Shown: positions 17,663-27,594 of the stretch, in pieces | How the letters are laid out: each line of letters starts with the position of its first letter | How positions within the stretch are numbered: position 1 is the stretch's first letter | Origin: Tsukamurella asaccharolytica | GTDB lineage: Bacteria > Actinomycetota > Actinomycetes > Mycobacteriales > Mycobacteriaceae | DNA: 64,000 bases | Assembly: GCF_007858435.1 (NCBI RefSeq) | Contig: NZ_VIGW01000005.1 | Span: 1 to 64,000, forward strand | Reading direction: 5' to 3' | Position numbers and translations under genes: made by a program | The notes under the pieces: model-generated | What the model saw: the letters and a program-made list of their open reading frames with translations, nothing else | Databases searched by the model: none | Told to the model about the DNA's origin: nothing

Positions 17663-19768
17663 GTGGCACAGGAAGTGCTTACCGACCTCACGAAGGTCCG
17701 CAACATCGGCATCATGGCGCATATCGATGCCGGTAAGACCACCACGACCGAGCGCATCCTCTTCTACACCGGTGTGAACTACAAGATCGGTGAGACCCAC
17801 GACGGTGCCTCGACCACCGACTGGATGGAGCAGGAGAAGGAGCGGGGTATCACCATTACCTCCGCCGCCGTGACCTGCTTCTGGAAGAAGAACCAGATCA
17901 ACATCATCGACACCCCCGGGCACGTCGACTTCACGGTCGAGGTGGAGCGTTCGCTCCGCGTGCTCGACGGCGCCGTCGCCGTCTTCGACGGCAAGGAGGG
18001 CGTCGAGCCCCAGTCGGAGCAGGTGTGGCGCCAGGCGGAGAAGTACGACGTCCCGCGTATCTGCTTCGTCAACAAGATGGACAAGCTGGGCGCCGACTTC
18101 TACTTCACCGTGCGCACCATCGAGGATCGCCTCGGTGCGAAGCCGCTGGTCCTGCAGCTGCCGATCGGCGCCGAGGACGAGTTCGACGGCGTCGTCGACC
18201 TGCTCGAGATGAAGGCCATCACCTGGCGCGGCGTCGTCGAGATCGGCGCCGAGCCGACCATCGAGGAGATCCCCGCCGACCTCGCCGACAAGGCCGCCGA
18301 GTACCGCGAGAAGCTGCTCGAGACCGTCGCCGAGTCCGACGAGACCCTCATGGAGAAGTACTTCGCCGGTGAGGAGCTCTCGATCGAGGAGATCAAGGCC
18401 CAGATCCGCAAGCTCACGATCACCCGTGAGCTGTACCCCGTGCTGTGCGGCTCGGCGTTCAAGAACAAGGGCGTGCAGCCCATGCTCGACGCCGTGATCG
18501 ACTACCTCCCCAGCCCGCTCGACGTGCCCTCCATCGAGGGTCACGCCGTGGGCGACGAGGAGAAGATCCTCTCGCGCAAGCCCAGCAAGGACGAGCCCTT
18601 CGCGGCCCTGGCCTTCAAGATCGCCGCGCACCCCTTCTTCGGCAAGCTGACCTTCGTCCGCGTGTACTCGGGTCACATCGACTCGGGCACCGGCGTGCTC
18701 AACGCCACGAAGGGCAACAAGGAGCGCATCGGCAAGCTCTTCCAGATGCACGCCAACAAGGAGATGCCCGTCGAGGATGCGACCGCCGGTCACATCTACG
18801 CGATGATCGGTCTGAAGAACACCACGACCGGTGACACCCTCTGCGACCCGGCGAACCCGATCGTGCTCGAGTCCATGTCCTTCCCGGACCCGGTCATCAA
18901 CGTCTCGATCGAGCCGAAGACCAAGTCCGACCAGGAGAAGCTCGGCGTCGCGATCCAGAAGCTCGCCGAGGAGGACCCCACGTTCTCCGTCGAGCTCGAC
19001 GAGCAGACCGGCCAGACCGTCATCGGCGGCATGGGCGAGCTGCACCTCGACATCCTCGTCGACCGCATGCGTCGCGAGTTCAAGGTCGAGGCCAACGTCG
19101 GCAAGCCGCAGGTGGCCTACCGCGAGACGATCCGTCGTCCCGTCGACAAGCACGAGTACACCCACAAGAAGCAGACGGGTGGCTCGGGCCAGTTCGCGCG
19201 CGTCATCATCAAGCTGGAGCCGCTGGAGGACGCCGAGGACGGCGCCACCTACGAGTTCGTCAACGCCGTGACCGGCGGCCGCGTCCCGAAGGAGTACATC
19301 CCTTCGGTCGACGCCGGCGCGCAGGATGCGATGCAGTACGGCGTGCTCGCGGGCTACCCGCTGGTGAACGTCAAGGTCACGCTGCTCGACGGCGCGTACC
19401 ACGACGTGGACTCGTCCGAGATGGCGTTCAAGGTCGCCGGCGCGCAGGCCTTCAAGGAGGCCGCCCGCCAGGCCGGCCCCGTCATCCTCGAGCCCATCAT
19501 GGCTGTCGAGGTCACGACCCCCGAGGACTACATGGGTGACGTGATCGGCGACCTCAACTCCCGCCGTGGCCAGATCCAGGCCATGGAGGAACGCAGCGGT
19601 GCCCGCCTCGTGAAGGCTCAGGTTCCGCTGTCGGAGATGTTCGGCTACATCGGCGACCTCCGGTCGAAGACCCAGGGCCGGGCGAACTACTCCATGGTTT
19701 TCGATACGTACGCCGAGGTTCCGGCGAACGTCTCGAAGGAGATCATCGCGAAGGTGAACGGGGAGTAA
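17663..19768 (+). CDS. fusA: elongation factor G
   Basis: 701 residues, standard length. GTPase that drives ribosomal translocation. G motifs [10 protein letters not shown] (G1), DTPGHVDFT (G3) and NKMDKLG (G4) are intact, followed by domains II-V ending in the family segment [20 protein letters not shown] start. Confidence 0.98.
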   Translation: MAQEVLTDLTKVRNIGIMAHIDAGKTTTTERILFYTGVNYKIGETHDGASTTDWMEQEKERGITITSAAVTCFWKKNQINIIDTPGHVDFTVEVERSLRVLDGAVAVFDGKEGVEPQSEQVWRQAEKYDVPRICFVNKMDKLGADFYFTVRTIEDRLGAKPLVLQLPIGAEDEFDGVVDLLEMKAITWRGVVEIGAEPTIEEIPADLADKAAEYREKLLETVAESDETLMEKYFAGEELSIEEIKAQIRKLTITRELYPVLCGSAFKNKGVQPMLDAVIDYLPSPLDVPSIEGHAVGDEEKILSRKPSKDEPFAALAFKIAAHPFFGKLTFVRVYSGHIDSGTGVLNATKGNKERIGKLFQMHANKEMPVEDATAGHIYAMIGLKNTTTGDTLCDPANPIVLESMSFPDPVINVSIEPKTKSDQEKLGVAIQKLAEEDPTFSVELDEQTGQTVIGGMGELHLDILVDRMRREFKVEANVGKPQVAYRETIRRPVDKHEYTHKKQTGGSGQFARVIIKLEPLEDAEDGATYEFVNAVTGGRVPKEYIPSVDAGAQDAMQYGVLAGYPLVNVKVTLLDGAYHDVDSSEMAFKVAGAQAFKEAARQAGPVILEPIMAVEVTTPEDYMGDVIGDLNSRRGQIQAMEERSGARLVKAQVPLSEMFGYIGDLRSKTQGRANYSMVFDTYAEVPANVSKEIIAKVNGE

Positions 19769-19914
19769 GTCCTCCCCGCTCTCCGGAGCGTGGCGCTTCC
19801 CGGCTCCCGCCGCGGCGTCAGACCCACGGCCCGCCGTGGCGTCGAAAACCCCAGAAAGAAGACACCCTGTCGGGCAACCGGCCCGCAGGCTACTCAAGTC
19901 CAGGAGGACATCAA

Positions 19915-21105
19915 GTGGCGAAGGCGAAGTTCGAGCGGACCAAGCCGCACGTGAACATCGGCACCATCGGTCACGTCGACCACGGCAAGACCACCCTGAC
20001 GGCTGCCATCACCAAGGTTCTGGCCGAGAAGTACCCGGACCTCAACGAGGCCTCGGCGTTCGATCAGATCGATAAGGCGCCCGAGGAGAAGGCTCGTGGC
20101 ATCACGATCAACATCTCGCACGTCGAGTACCAGACCGAGAAGCGCCACTACGCTCACGTCGATGCGCCGGGTCACGCCGACTACATCAAGAACATGATCA
20201 CCGGTGCCGCGCAGATGGACGGCGCGATCCTGGTCGTGGCCGCCACCGACGGCCCGATGCCGCAGACCCGCGAGCACGTGCTGCTCGCCCGCCAGGTCGG
20301 CGTGCCCTACATCCTGGTCGCCCTGAACAAGTGCGACATGGTCGACGACGAGGAGATCCTCGAGCTCGTCGAGATGGAGGTCCGCGAGCTGCTGGCCTCG
20401 CAGGAGTTCGACGAGGACGCCCCCGTCGTCCGCGTGTCGGGCTACCAGGCCCTGCAGGGCGACGAGAAGTGGGTCGAGTCGATCGTCGAGCTGATGAACG
20501 CGGTCGACGAGTCGATCCCGGACCCCGAGCGTGAGACCGACAAGCCCTTCCTCATGCCCGTCGAGGACGTCTTCACGATCACCGGTCGTGGCACCGTCGT
20601 CACCGGTCGTGTCGAGCGCGGCATCGTCAACGTCAACGAGGAGGTCGAGATCGTCGGCATCCGCGAGAAGTCGACGAAGACCACCGTCACCGGCATCGAG
20701 ATGTTCCGCAAGCTGCTGGACTCGGGCCAGGCGGGCGACAACGTCGGCCTGCTGGTCCGTGGCCTCAAGCGTGAGGACGTCGAGCGCGGCCAGGTCGTCG
20801 TGAAGCCCGGCACCACCACTCCCCACACGGAGTTCGAGGGCCAGGCGTACATCCTGTCGAAGGACGAGGGCGGCCGCCACACCCCGTTCTTCAACAACTA
20901 CCGTCCGCAGTTCTACTTCCGTACCACGGACGTGACCGGCGTCGTGACCCTCCCCGAGGGCACCGAGATGGTCATGCCCGGCGACAACACCGAGATGAGC
21001 GTCAAGCTCATCCAGCCGGTCGCCATGGACGAGGGCCTGCGCTTCGCGATCCGCGAGGGTGGCCGCACCGTCGGTGCCGGCCGCGTCACCAAGATCATCG
21101 CCTGA
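19915..21105 (+). CDS. tuf: elongation factor Tu
   Basis: 396 residues. Delivers aminoacyl-tRNA to the ribosome as the GTP complex. Motifs GHVDHGKTT at residue 19, DAPGHADY and NKCDMVD; domain [26 protein letters not shown] start preceded by AGGAGG. The 146-bp gap after fusA holds no gene. A terminator follows. Confidence 0.98.
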   Translation: MAKAKFERTKPHVNIGTIGHVDHGKTTLTAAITKVLAEKYPDLNEASAFDQIDKAPEEKARGITINISHVEYQTEKRHYAHVDAPGHADYIKNMITGAAQMDGAILVVAATDGPMPQTREHVLLARQVGVPYILVALNKCDMVDDEEILELVEMEVRELLASQEFDEDAPVVRVSGYQALQGDEKWVESIVELMNAVDESIPDPERETDKPFLMPVEDVFTITGRGTVVTGRVERGIVNVNEEVEIVGIREKSTKTTVTGIEMFRKLLDSGQAGDNVGLLVRGLKREDVERGQVVVKPGTTTPHTEFEGQAYILSKDEGGRHTPFFNNYRPQFYFRTTDVTGVVTLPEGTEMVMPGDNTEMSVKLIQPVAMDEGLRFAIREGGRTVGAGRVTKIIA

Positions 21106-21121
21106 TCTTCGGTAGCAGCTG

Positions 21122-21159
21122 AAACGGCGCCTCTCCCTTCGGGGAGGGGCGCCGTTTTT
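21122..21159 (+). terminator. intrinsic terminator of the str operon
   Basis: AAACGGCGCCTCTCCC and GGGGAGGGGCGCCGTTTTT form a long GC-rich hairpin with T-run 17 bases after the tuf stop. Confidence 0.92.
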
Positions 21160-21164
21160 CGTCG

Positions 21165-22034
21165 TCAGCGCGCCAGGTAGCGCGCGAAGGTCCAGCCGTA
21201 GACGGCCGACTCCAGGTCGTGCCGGGCCGCGGCGACGGCCACCTCCACGAGCGCGCGCTCGAGGAGCCGGGACCGCAGCGCGGCACCGTCGGGCGGCCCG
21301 CCGCCGGCGGTCAGCGACCGGGGCGGTGTGCGCGCGAGGCTCAGGGCGTCGGCGAGCGCGTCCTGGTCGAGCAGCAGCTGGTCCATGACGGCGGGCGGCA
21401 CCTCGCCCCCGGCCGCGAGGTGGCGGCGCGCCTCCGATCGCGCCTCCTCGACTCCGATCGCGTACTCGGGTTCGACGACGACCTGTTCCAGGTCGCGCAG
21501 GAGCGCGCGGGCCTGGCGGTCGGCCCCGTCGGGCCCCAGCGTGCGGAGATGGGCGACGCGGGCGGGGGAGGCGACGACCTCGAACCGGGTGACCCGGTGC
21601 GGCAGCACCTGGCCGGGGTGGCGTTCGCCGACGAGCTTCCACGGGCCGTACGGGACGTGGTGCGCGCGGCTCGGGTGGGTGGTCGCGACGGCATGGATCG
21701 TGTACCCCTCGGCCGCGGCGAACTCGACGAGCTGGTGCACGGGGTCGTCGACCGCGGACCAGGGCGCCGCGGTGGGAACGTTCCAGAGCACGCGCACCCC
21801 GGCGGGGACGATGGTGCCGCGCGGCAGCCAGCCGGCATCGGTGGTGGTGACGACGAGGAGGGGCTCGTAGCCCCGGGTGAGATAGGCGGCGGCCCAGTTC
21901 AGGCCCGATTCCGGCAGGTGCGGACCGCCGCGGAGGGAACCGAGGATCGAGGCGATGACGGCCCGGACCTGCTGGATGGCGGGGTTCTCCGGCGGCGCCC
22001 CGACCGGGGGCGGCAGGCGACGCACGATCGGCAC
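21165..22034 (-). CDS. conserved hypothetical protein, start unclear
   Basis: About 290 residues, soluble, function not recognised. The sequence has a proline-rich start (PIVRRLPPPVGAPPENPAIQ), a central alpha/beta part and an Ala-rich helical C-terminus (ERALVEVAVAAARHDLESAV). A strong ribosome site GAGGAGG at about 22070 is followed in frame by GTC and ATC codons, not by a normal start. The first ordinary start downstream is GTG 22034, which I use. Either an ATC start is used or the original start codon is mutated. It is convergent with tuf. Confidence 0.6.
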   Translation of the reverse strand: MPIVRRLPPPVGAPPENPAIQQVRAVIASILGSLRGGPHLPESGLNWAAAYLTRGYEPLLVVTTTDAGWLPRGTIVPAGVRVLWNVPTAAPWSAVDDPVHQLVEFAAAEGYTIHAVATTHPSRAHHVPYGPWKLVGERHPGQVLPHRVTRFEVVASPARVAHLRTLGPDGADRQARALLRDLEQVVVEPEYAIGVEEARSEARRHLAAGGEVPPAVMDQLLLDQDALADALSLARTPPRSLTAGGGPPDGAALRSRLLERALVEVAVAAARHDLESAVYGWTFARYLAR

Positions 22035-22212
22035 GGGAATGATCAGTGGAAGGTCGATGACACCCTCCTCGTGCGACCGTCGTCGAGCGATCGCAATTCT
22101 ATCGGAGGCCCCGTGCCATCGCCGCCGGCGTGAGGTGATCGTCACCACGCCGGGCGGCACGCGGGTCGGCGGCCCGGCGGCCCCGTGGGGTACCGCCGGG
22201 CCGCGTCGACCG

Positions 22213-22371
22213 TTATCCGCTCTTGCGGCGGAACTGCTGCTGGTGACTCTCGGAACCGTGCGTGTTCTGCGGCTTCGTGGCTCCGTCCAGATGAGCGGAC
22301 CCCTGGCGATTCGACGCGTTCTTGCGTTCGAGTGCTTCCTTGAACTTGTCGGCGATACCGTCGGCGGGCAT
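22213..22371 (-). CDS. DUF5302-type small protein
   Basis: 52-residue hydrophilic protein: starts MPADGIADKFKEALERKNAS, ends QQQFRRKSG. The short KFKEALERK helix followed by a polar disordered tail matches the small DUF5302 proteins of actinobacteria, whose role is unknown. A GAGGAGAG ribosome site precedes the ATG. Confidence 0.72.
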   Translation of the reverse strand: MPADGIADKFKEALERKNASNRQGSAHLDGATKPQNTHGSESHQQQFRRKSG

Positions 22372-22451
22372 GGACTCTCCTCTCTCTCGCGTGCGTTCAC
22401 GCTAAACCGGACAGGGGAGGTTGTCACCCGATTTGCCGCGAACCCGGACGG

Positions 22452-23567
22452 TCAGAAGCGGATCACCTGGCGGACGGCGGCACCGTCGGCCAGGGAGTCC
22501 ATGCCCTCGTTGATCTGCTCCAGCGTGATGACGCCGCTGATCAGCTTCTCGACCGGCAGGCGGCCGGCGCGCCACAGCTCGACGTACCGCGGGATGTCGC
22601 GCTGGGGGACGGCGGAGCCGAGGTAGCTGCCGATGATGGTGCGCGCCTCGGCGGTGAGCACCAGCGGGCTGATCTCGGACCGCGCCGCGGGATTCGGCAG
22701 CCCGACGGTCACCGTCCGGCCGCCGACGGCGGTCGCCGCGACCGCGGACTCGAAGGCCTTCGGGTGGCCCGCCGCCTCGATCACGACGGGGGCGCGCACG
22801 CCGGCCTCGGCCAGTTCCGCAGGGGTGTAGGCGGCGTCGGCGCCGAGGACGCGCACCTGCTCGAGCTTCGCGGGCTGCGCGTCGACGCCGATCACGCGGC
22901 CGACGGCCCCGTCGGCCTGCAGGGACAGGGCGGTGAGGACGGCGGCCATGCCGACCCCGCCCAGGCCGAGGACGATCACGTCGTCGCCGTCCGACGGTGC
23001 GCCGGCGTTGAGCACCGCGCCGCCGCCGGTGAGCACCGCGCAGCCGAGCACGGCCGCGATCTCGGGCGGCACGTCGGCGTCCACGCGGGTGACCGACCGC
23101 GCGTCGACCACCGCGTGGGTCGCGAAGCCGGAGACGCCGAGGTGGTGGTGCACGTCCGCGCCGTCGCGCGACAGTCGCCGGCCGCCGCCGAGCAGCTCCC
23201 CCGCGTTGTTGGCGACGCTGCCCGGCGTGCACGGAAGCTTGCCGTCCGTCCGGCAATGGGCGCATTCGCCGCAGCGGGGGAGGAAGGCCATCACGACCCG
23301 GTCGCCGACCGCGACGCCCTCGGTGCCGGAGCCCAGCGATTCGACGATGCCCGCCGCCTCGTGGCCCAGCAGCATCGGCACCGGGCGGACGCGGTTGCCG
23401 TCGACGACGGACAGGTCCGAGTGGCACAGCCCCGCGGCCTCGATGCGGACCAGCAGCTCGCCGGGGCCCGGCGGCGCGAGCTCGAGCTCGCCCACCGAGA
23501 TGGGCGTCGACCGCGCGTACGGACGCGCGCGCCCGATCTCCTCCAGCACCGCTCCGCGGATCCGCAT
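22452..23567 (-). CDS. zinc-type alcohol dehydrogenase (MDR family)
   Basis: 371-residue medium-chain dehydrogenase. Catalytic zinc ligands appear in AAGLCHSDLSVVDG and GHEAAGIVE, and a structural-zinc cysteine cluster in CGECAHCRTDGKLPC. The NAD(P) loop is VLGLGGVGMAAV. It resembles class III/mycothiol-type alcohol dehydrogenases used on alcohols or aldehydes; the substrate is not determined. Its ATG overlaps the stop of the upstream reductase gene by one base, so the two likely act in one pathway. Confidence 0.9.
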   Translation of the reverse strand: MRIRGAVLEEIGRARPYARSTPISVGELELAPPGPGELLVRIEAAGLCHSDLSVVDGNRVRPVPMLLGHEAAGIVESLGSGTEGVAVGDRVVMAFLPRCGECAHCRTDGKLPCTPGSVANNAGELLGGGRRLSRDGADVHHHLGVSGFATHAVVDARSVTRVDADVPPEIAAVLGCAVLTGGGAVLNAGAPSDGDDVIVLGLGGVGMAAVLTALSLQADGAVGRVIGVDAQPAKLEQVRVLGADAAYTPAELAEAGVRAPVVIEAAGHPKAFESAVAATAVGGRTVTVGLPNPAARSEISPLVLTAEARTIIGSYLGSAVPQRDIPRYVELWRAGRLPVEKLISGVITLEQINEGMDSLADGAAVRQVIRF

Positions 23568-24589
23568 CAGTACTCGACCTCCAACTGCGGCGACGTCGGC
23601 TTCGCCTGGCAACCCAGAATGTAGCCGTCCTCGGCGTCGTCGGGGTCGAGTCCGTCGGTCACCGCCATCGCGACGGTGCCCTTCGTCAGCTTGCACAGGC
23701 AGGTGGCGCACTCGCCCGACTGGCACGAGTAGGGCACGTCGTGACCGTTGTTGATCAGCACGTCCACCAGCGATTCGCCCGCGGGCCACGGCACGGTGAA
23801 GCTGGCGCCCAGGTTGTGCACGGTGACCTGCGGCGAGTCGGCCGTCACCTCCACCGCGTGCGGGACGATGTCGGCGAAGGCGTCGCCGGTGAGGGAGGCG
23901 TAGATCTCCTGGTGCACCTGCTCGCGCGGGGTGCCGATCACCCGGCAGGCCTCCTTGCAGGCGGCCATGAACTCGTCGCGGCCGCACAGGTAGGTGTTGC
24001 GGGAGTGATAGGGCGTGAGCAGCGCGGAGAGTGAGTCGGCGTCCGGGATGCCGCGCTCGGACTCCATCCACCAGATCACGGTGAGCCGCTCGTGCTCCGC
24101 CTCGAGGTGGGCGATCCGCGCGCGGAAGATCGTGGCGTCCGGATCCGCGTTGGCGTACAGCAGGGTGATCGGCTGCGTGCCGGCCGTCAGCGCCGCCGAC
24201 AAGATGGACATGATCGGCGTGATCCCGCTGCCCGCCGCGAGCAGCAGCAGCGGCACGTCGAGGCTCTCGGGCACGAAAGCCCCCGACGGCGGCAGGACCT
24301 CCAGCTCGGCACCCGCGGTGAGGTTGTCGCAGAGCCAGTTCGAGGCGTACCCGTCGACGGTCCGCTTGACGGTCACGCCGGGCCGCCCGCCGTCGAACGG
24401 GGAGGTGTACAGCGAGTAGGAGCGGGCCACCGATCCCGTCCGCTCCGACGGCACCCGCACCGTGACGAACTGTCCGGGCCGGTAGTCCCACTCCGCGTCG
24501 AAGACGAAGGACTTCGCGAGCGCGGTCTCGTCGATCACCTCGGTGACGGTGACGATCTGGCTGCGGCTCGAATGGGGGGTGAGGCTCAT
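23567..24589 (-). CDS. oxygenase ferredoxin reductase, KshB/HmpA-like
   Basis: 340 residues. Electron-transfer protein with an FAD domain (RSYSLYTSP at 56-64), an NAD domain (LLAAGSGITPIMSI and YLCGRDEFMAACKE) and a C-terminal plant-type 2Fe-2S domain (YSCQSGECATCLCKL plus a late Cys in LGCQAKP). This order and length match KshB, the reductase of 3-ketosteroid 9-alpha-hydroxylase, and related ring-hydroxylase reductases. No oxygenase gene is adjacent, so the partner is unknown. It diverges from the tetR gene across three palindromes. Confidence 0.87.
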   Translation of the reverse strand: MSLTPHSSRSQIVTVTEVIDETALAKSFVFDAEWDYRPGQFVTVRVPSERTGSVARSYSLYTSPFDGGRPGVTVKRTVDGYASNWLCDNLTAGAELEVLPPSGAFVPESLDVPLLLLAAGSGITPIMSILSAALTAGTQPITLLYANADPDATIFRARIAHLEAEHERLTVIWWMESERGIPDADSLSALLTPYHSRNTYLCGRDEFMAACKEACRVIGTPREQVHQEIYASLTGDAFADIVPHAVEVTADSPQVTVHNLGASFTVPWPAGESLVDVLINNGHDVPYSCQSGECATCLCKLTKGTVAMAVTDGLDPDDAEDGYILGCQAKPTSPQLEVEY

Positions 24590-24679
24590 GCGTCCAGGTT
24601 ATCGGCCGAGCGTGGGCGCGATTCCGCCCGCCCGGCGGGGGCGATCGCACCGGCGCGACCGGGGACGGTTGCAGCAAAT

Positions 24680-24730
24680 GTGACCGCAGGTTACTCTGTG
24701 ACCCGTAGTCACAGTGTGACTGTCGGTCAC
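24680..24730. promoter_or_regulatory. three phased palindromic operators
   Basis: Three copies of the same palindrome lie centred at 24687, 24705 and 24723, exactly 18 bp apart: GTGAC-N5-GTTAC (one mismatch), TGTGAC-N5-GTCACA (perfect) and GTGAC-N5-GTCAC (perfect). They occupy the divergent region between the reductase gene and tetR, 33 bp before the tetR ATG. This is the natural place for an autoregulating TetR-family repressor. The N5 core gives TGTGA-N7-TCACA, so it is not the CRP spacing. Confidence 0.7.
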
Positions 24731-24762
24731 GGGAGTGGCCTGGATGCGGGAATCGGAGAGTC

Positions 24763-25386
24763 ATGAACGACACACGGCGACGGATGTACGCCAGAGCGTC
24801 GAAGGAAGCGCTGTTGGAGTGCGCGCGCGAGTGCTTCAGCACGCTCGGCTACGAGGCGACCACTGTCGCCGAGATCACGACACGAGCCGAGCTCAGCAAG
24901 GGCGCGTTCTACCGGCATTTCACGGACAAGCGTGCGGCCTTCATAGAGTTATTCATCGAGCGGCTCGAAGTGGCGAGCGAACTGATCCGCGCGGGCGAGA
25001 GGGACTTGGCCGGTCTGCCGCGCGGCGAGGGGCTGATGGTGGCGGCACGCGTCGCGACGGATTTCGCGTCGATGTCGATCAGCGACCCCGTTCATAGGGA
25101 GCTGCTGCGGCAGGCGCCCGAGGTTCTCGGTGCAGACGTATACGAGGAAATCGACAACGAGCACGTTCTTGCCCACCTCGTGAGCTTCTTCGCCGCCCTC
25201 GATGCACGCTCCGAGCTCGCCGAGGGCTTGCCGCTCACGACCCTCGGGAACCTTTTTCTGCGCGTGCTCTGCGCCGGGAACACACTCGTATCAGGGGCCG
25301 AGAATCAGGAAGCGGTGTTGGCGGAGGTACTGCACTCGCTGTCAGTGTTCTTCGTCGGAGTGACCGCGCAGGACCTGCGTTTCTGA
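24763..25386 (+). CDS. TetR/AcrR-family transcriptional regulator
   Basis: 207 residues. The N-terminal helix-turn-helix domain is clear: ECFSTLGYEATTVAEITTRA then ELSKGAFYRHFTDKRAAFIELF. The C-terminal ligand domain is family-variable, so the inducer is unknown. It starts a lower-GC group of four same-strand genes, and the three palindromes upstream are its probable operators. By position it could control both this group and the divergent reductase-alcohol dehydrogenase pair. Confidence 0.93.
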   Translation: MNDTRRRMYARASKEALLECARECFSTLGYEATTVAEITTRAELSKGAFYRHFTDKRAAFIELFIERLEVASELIRAGERDLAGLPRGEGLMVAARVATDFASMSISDPVHRELLRQAPEVLGADVYEEIDNEHVLAHLVSFFAALDARSELAEGLPLTTLGNLFLRVLCAGNTLVSGAENQEAVLAEVLHSLSVFFVGVTAQDLRF

Positions 25387-25411
25387 CGCCATGATGACGG
25401 AAGGGAATACG

Positions 25412-26386
25412 ATGGATCTCTTGGCAGGAGCACTCGGCAAGGGTGGGAAACGTGCGCTGCGGATCGCCAACTCGCCCCGTGTCGATGCGGGCTACTTCGG
25501 GCCCGGATCGGTGAGTTGGAGGATCTGGGGACATCCGGTCACTGCGGTCTCCGGCATTCGGGGTTCGATTGTGGCCGTATTCGATCCGGCGGGGGCCGCC
25601 GGTGTGGATCAGCATTCGACGTACGCCTCGGACCCACTCGGCAGGGTGCAGCGCAGTAACATGTTCTTTCTCCAGGTGGTCTTCGGGGACACCGTGGCTG
25701 CGGAGAAGATCGGGCAGTGGCTGTTTAACCGCCATCAGAAGGTGAATGGTCTTGTGCCGGATACGGGCGAACCGTACGTCGCGAACGTCCCCGAGACCCT
25801 GCTGTGGGTGTACGTGACCGGCTGGCACGGGATGCTCGAGTGCTATCAGCGTTTCGCTCCCGCGAAGGATCGCCTCGACCGGGACGAGATCGAACGCTTC
25901 TATCACGAGAGCCTGGTCACCGCGGACCTGCTCGGCATCCCGCCGCGATACGTTCCGGCGAACTCCCTGGAGGTGGACGACTACTTGCGGGAGCAGGGGA
26001 GCAAGCTCATCCGACCGACCAATGAAATGCGTCGTCTTGTCGAGTTCTTCCTCCATCCTCCCCTCGCACCGGCCTGGCCCTTGCTCGCGATCAATCCGTT
26101 TCTTCGGATGACCACCTATGCAGCGCTCTCGACGCTGCCGGACGAGTGGCTCGACCTGATCGAGGTCGAGCGTCACCCGCGCCGATGGGCGATCAACGAC
26201 GCCGTTGTGAAGGCTGCGCTGAACACGGCGAACAGCGTGGATCTCGTTGATTCCTTCCTCGTACTCGCGGGACCGGAGGCATGGGGGTATAGACACAATG
26301 CGCTCCGTAGAAACTCCTTCGCGGAGCCCGTGCCATACAGTTTCAAGCAGGGCGAGGCTCTCCAACTAAGGCGTGTCGATGGGTGA
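25412..26386 (+). CDS. MpaB-type oxygenase (DUF2236)
   Basis: 324 residues. The pattern GPGSVSWRIWGHP, then YASDPLGRVQRSNMFF, then YVTGWHGMLECYQRFAP with conserved Trp/His is characteristic of the DUF2236/MpaB-B'/latex-clearing oxygenase superfamily, haem or metal-dependent enzymes that cleave or oxidise hydrophobic substrates. The true substrate here is unknown. I chose ATG 25412 because GGAAGGGA lies at ideal distance; an ATG at 25391 lacks one. The next gene overlaps its end. Base composition is visibly less GC-rich than neighbouring genes. Confidence 0.82.
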   Translation: MDLLAGALGKGGKRALRIANSPRVDAGYFGPGSVSWRIWGHPVTAVSGIRGSIVAVFDPAGAAGVDQHSTYASDPLGRVQRSNMFFLQVVFGDTVAAEKIGQWLFNRHQKVNGLVPDTGEPYVANVPETLLWVYVTGWHGMLECYQRFAPAKDRLDRDEIERFYHESLVTADLLGIPPRYVPANSLEVDDYLREQGSKLIRPTNEMRRLVEFFLHPPLAPAWPLLAINPFLRMTTYAALSTLPDEWLDLIEVERHPRRWAINDAVVKAALNTANSVDLVDSFLVLAGPEAWGYRHNALRRNSFAEPVPYSFKQGEALQLRRVDG

Positions 26387-27515
26387 TCGGCTAGGGCGGG
26401 TCGTTCTCCTGGGCGCTACGGGCCACACCGGCGGCATCGTGCTTCAACAGTTGCTCGGTCATGAAGTGCCGATCGTCCTCGTCGGGCGAAGTGGCGCTGC
26501 CTTGCATCGTCTCGTCGAAGAACGCCCCGATGTACGAGTCGTGGTGGGAGACGTGACGGACGACCACTGTTTGGCGGGCCTCCTCTCGGAGACCGATGTG
26601 GTCGTCTCGACAGTGGGCCCGTTCAGTGCGCTCGGGACGAAGGTTGTTCGCGCCGTCGTCAACGCCGGAGCCGCCTATCTGGATTCGACCGGCGAGCCCG
26701 GGTTCATCAAGCAGTTGTACGAGCAGTACTCGGAGGCTGTGAACGGGGCGGTGGTCGTGCCCGCCTTCGGATACGACTACGTCCTCGGAGCCGCGGCTGC
26801 TGCGTCGATCCTCGACAGCCGCGACGCGGCCCGTTCAATACGGATCGGGTACTTCCTCACCGACGAGTCTGGTCGCCCTATCCGCGTGTGGGACCTGTCG
26901 ACTGCGACGACTCCCGCCACCCGCGCATCGCTCGTGGGAGCGATCGGTCGACCGTCGTTCGTCTACCGGCGGTCGAGGGAGGCATTCGGGCTCGTGGCTG
27001 AACCGGCGGGGCGCCGGCTGATGCGCTTTGGCGGAGACGGAGGGCGTGACCTGCGGGCGGTGTCGGTCGGTGGAAGCGAACATTTCGCTCTCCCAGAGGC
27101 GTTTCCGCGGCTGGATGCGGTCGACGTGGGCCTGGGATGGCTGAACGGTCTCACTGTCCCGGCGCACATGTCGGCGCGACTTCTGTGGAACGCCCAACTC
27201 GACCGGGGACCGGTTCGAGCCGGGTTGGTGAAGGCTTTGGGAGGGGCTGTGGCGATGTCACGGTCCGGTCCCTCATCGGGTGTGCAGTCGATGGTCATCG
27301 CCGAGTGTGAGGACGCAGCAGGTCGTTTGGTCGGCCGCACTGTTTGGCGGGGTACGGAACCGTATCTCTTCACCGCGCGAATGCTCGCGTGGGGTGCTCT
27401 TTCGCTGATGAATGTGCGGCCCGCACCGGGCGTGCAGGGCGGCCTTCGCGCGTTCGGCATCGAGGACCTGATTCGCGGAGTTCGCGCGGCGGGGATCGCT
27501 CCCGTCGCCGCGTGA
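26379..27515 (+). CDS. saccharopine-dehydrogenase-like oxidoreductase
   Basis: 378 residues. The N-terminal Rossmann domain VVLLGATGHTGGIVLQQLL followed by VVVSTVGPFSALGTKVVRAV identifies the Sacchrp_dh_NADP (trans-acting enoyl reductase) group, members of which reduce lipid or polyketide double bonds in mycobacteria. The substrate is unknown. It overlaps the oxygenase gene by eight bases and shares its lower GC, so the two are probably cotranscribed and act on the same compound. Confidence 0.83.
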   Translation: MGDRLGRVVLLGATGHTGGIVLQQLLGHEVPIVLVGRSGAALHRLVEERPDVRVVVGDVTDDHCLAGLLSETDVVVSTVGPFSALGTKVVRAVVNAGAAYLDSTGEPGFIKQLYEQYSEAVNGAVVVPAFGYDYVLGAAAAASILDSRDAARSIRIGYFLTDESGRPIRVWDLSTATTPATRASLVGAIGRPSFVYRRSREAFGLVAEPAGRRLMRFGGDGGRDLRAVSVGGSEHFALPEAFPRLDAVDVGLGWLNGLTVPAHMSARLLWNAQLDRGPVRAGLVKALGGAVAMSRSGPSSGVQSMVIAECEDAAGRLVGRTVWRGTEPYLFTARMLAWGALSLMNVRPAPGVQGGLRAFGIEDLIRGVRAAGIAPVAA

Positions 27516-27594
27516 TTGGTGCCATCCGCGCTCGCCGCGGACGACCACGAAACGCTCCAAGTTCGCAGTTCATCGCCCGACCGAAGGAGGATCC

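Noticed and set aside
17078-19897. very long minus-strand open frame opposite fusA
   Set aside because: It is a GC-codon-bias shadow of fusA with no motif and biased composition; the same holds for long antisense frames opposite tuf, rplB, the HerA gene and others.
21774-21783. palindrome GGAACGTTCC as an operator
   Set aside because: It lies inside a coding sequence, far from any promoter, and is short enough to occur by chance.
24697-24713. CRP/GlxR site before tetR
   Set aside because: The half-sites TGTGA and TCACA are separated by seven bases, not six, and the motif is repeated three times, which fits a dedicated regulator better.
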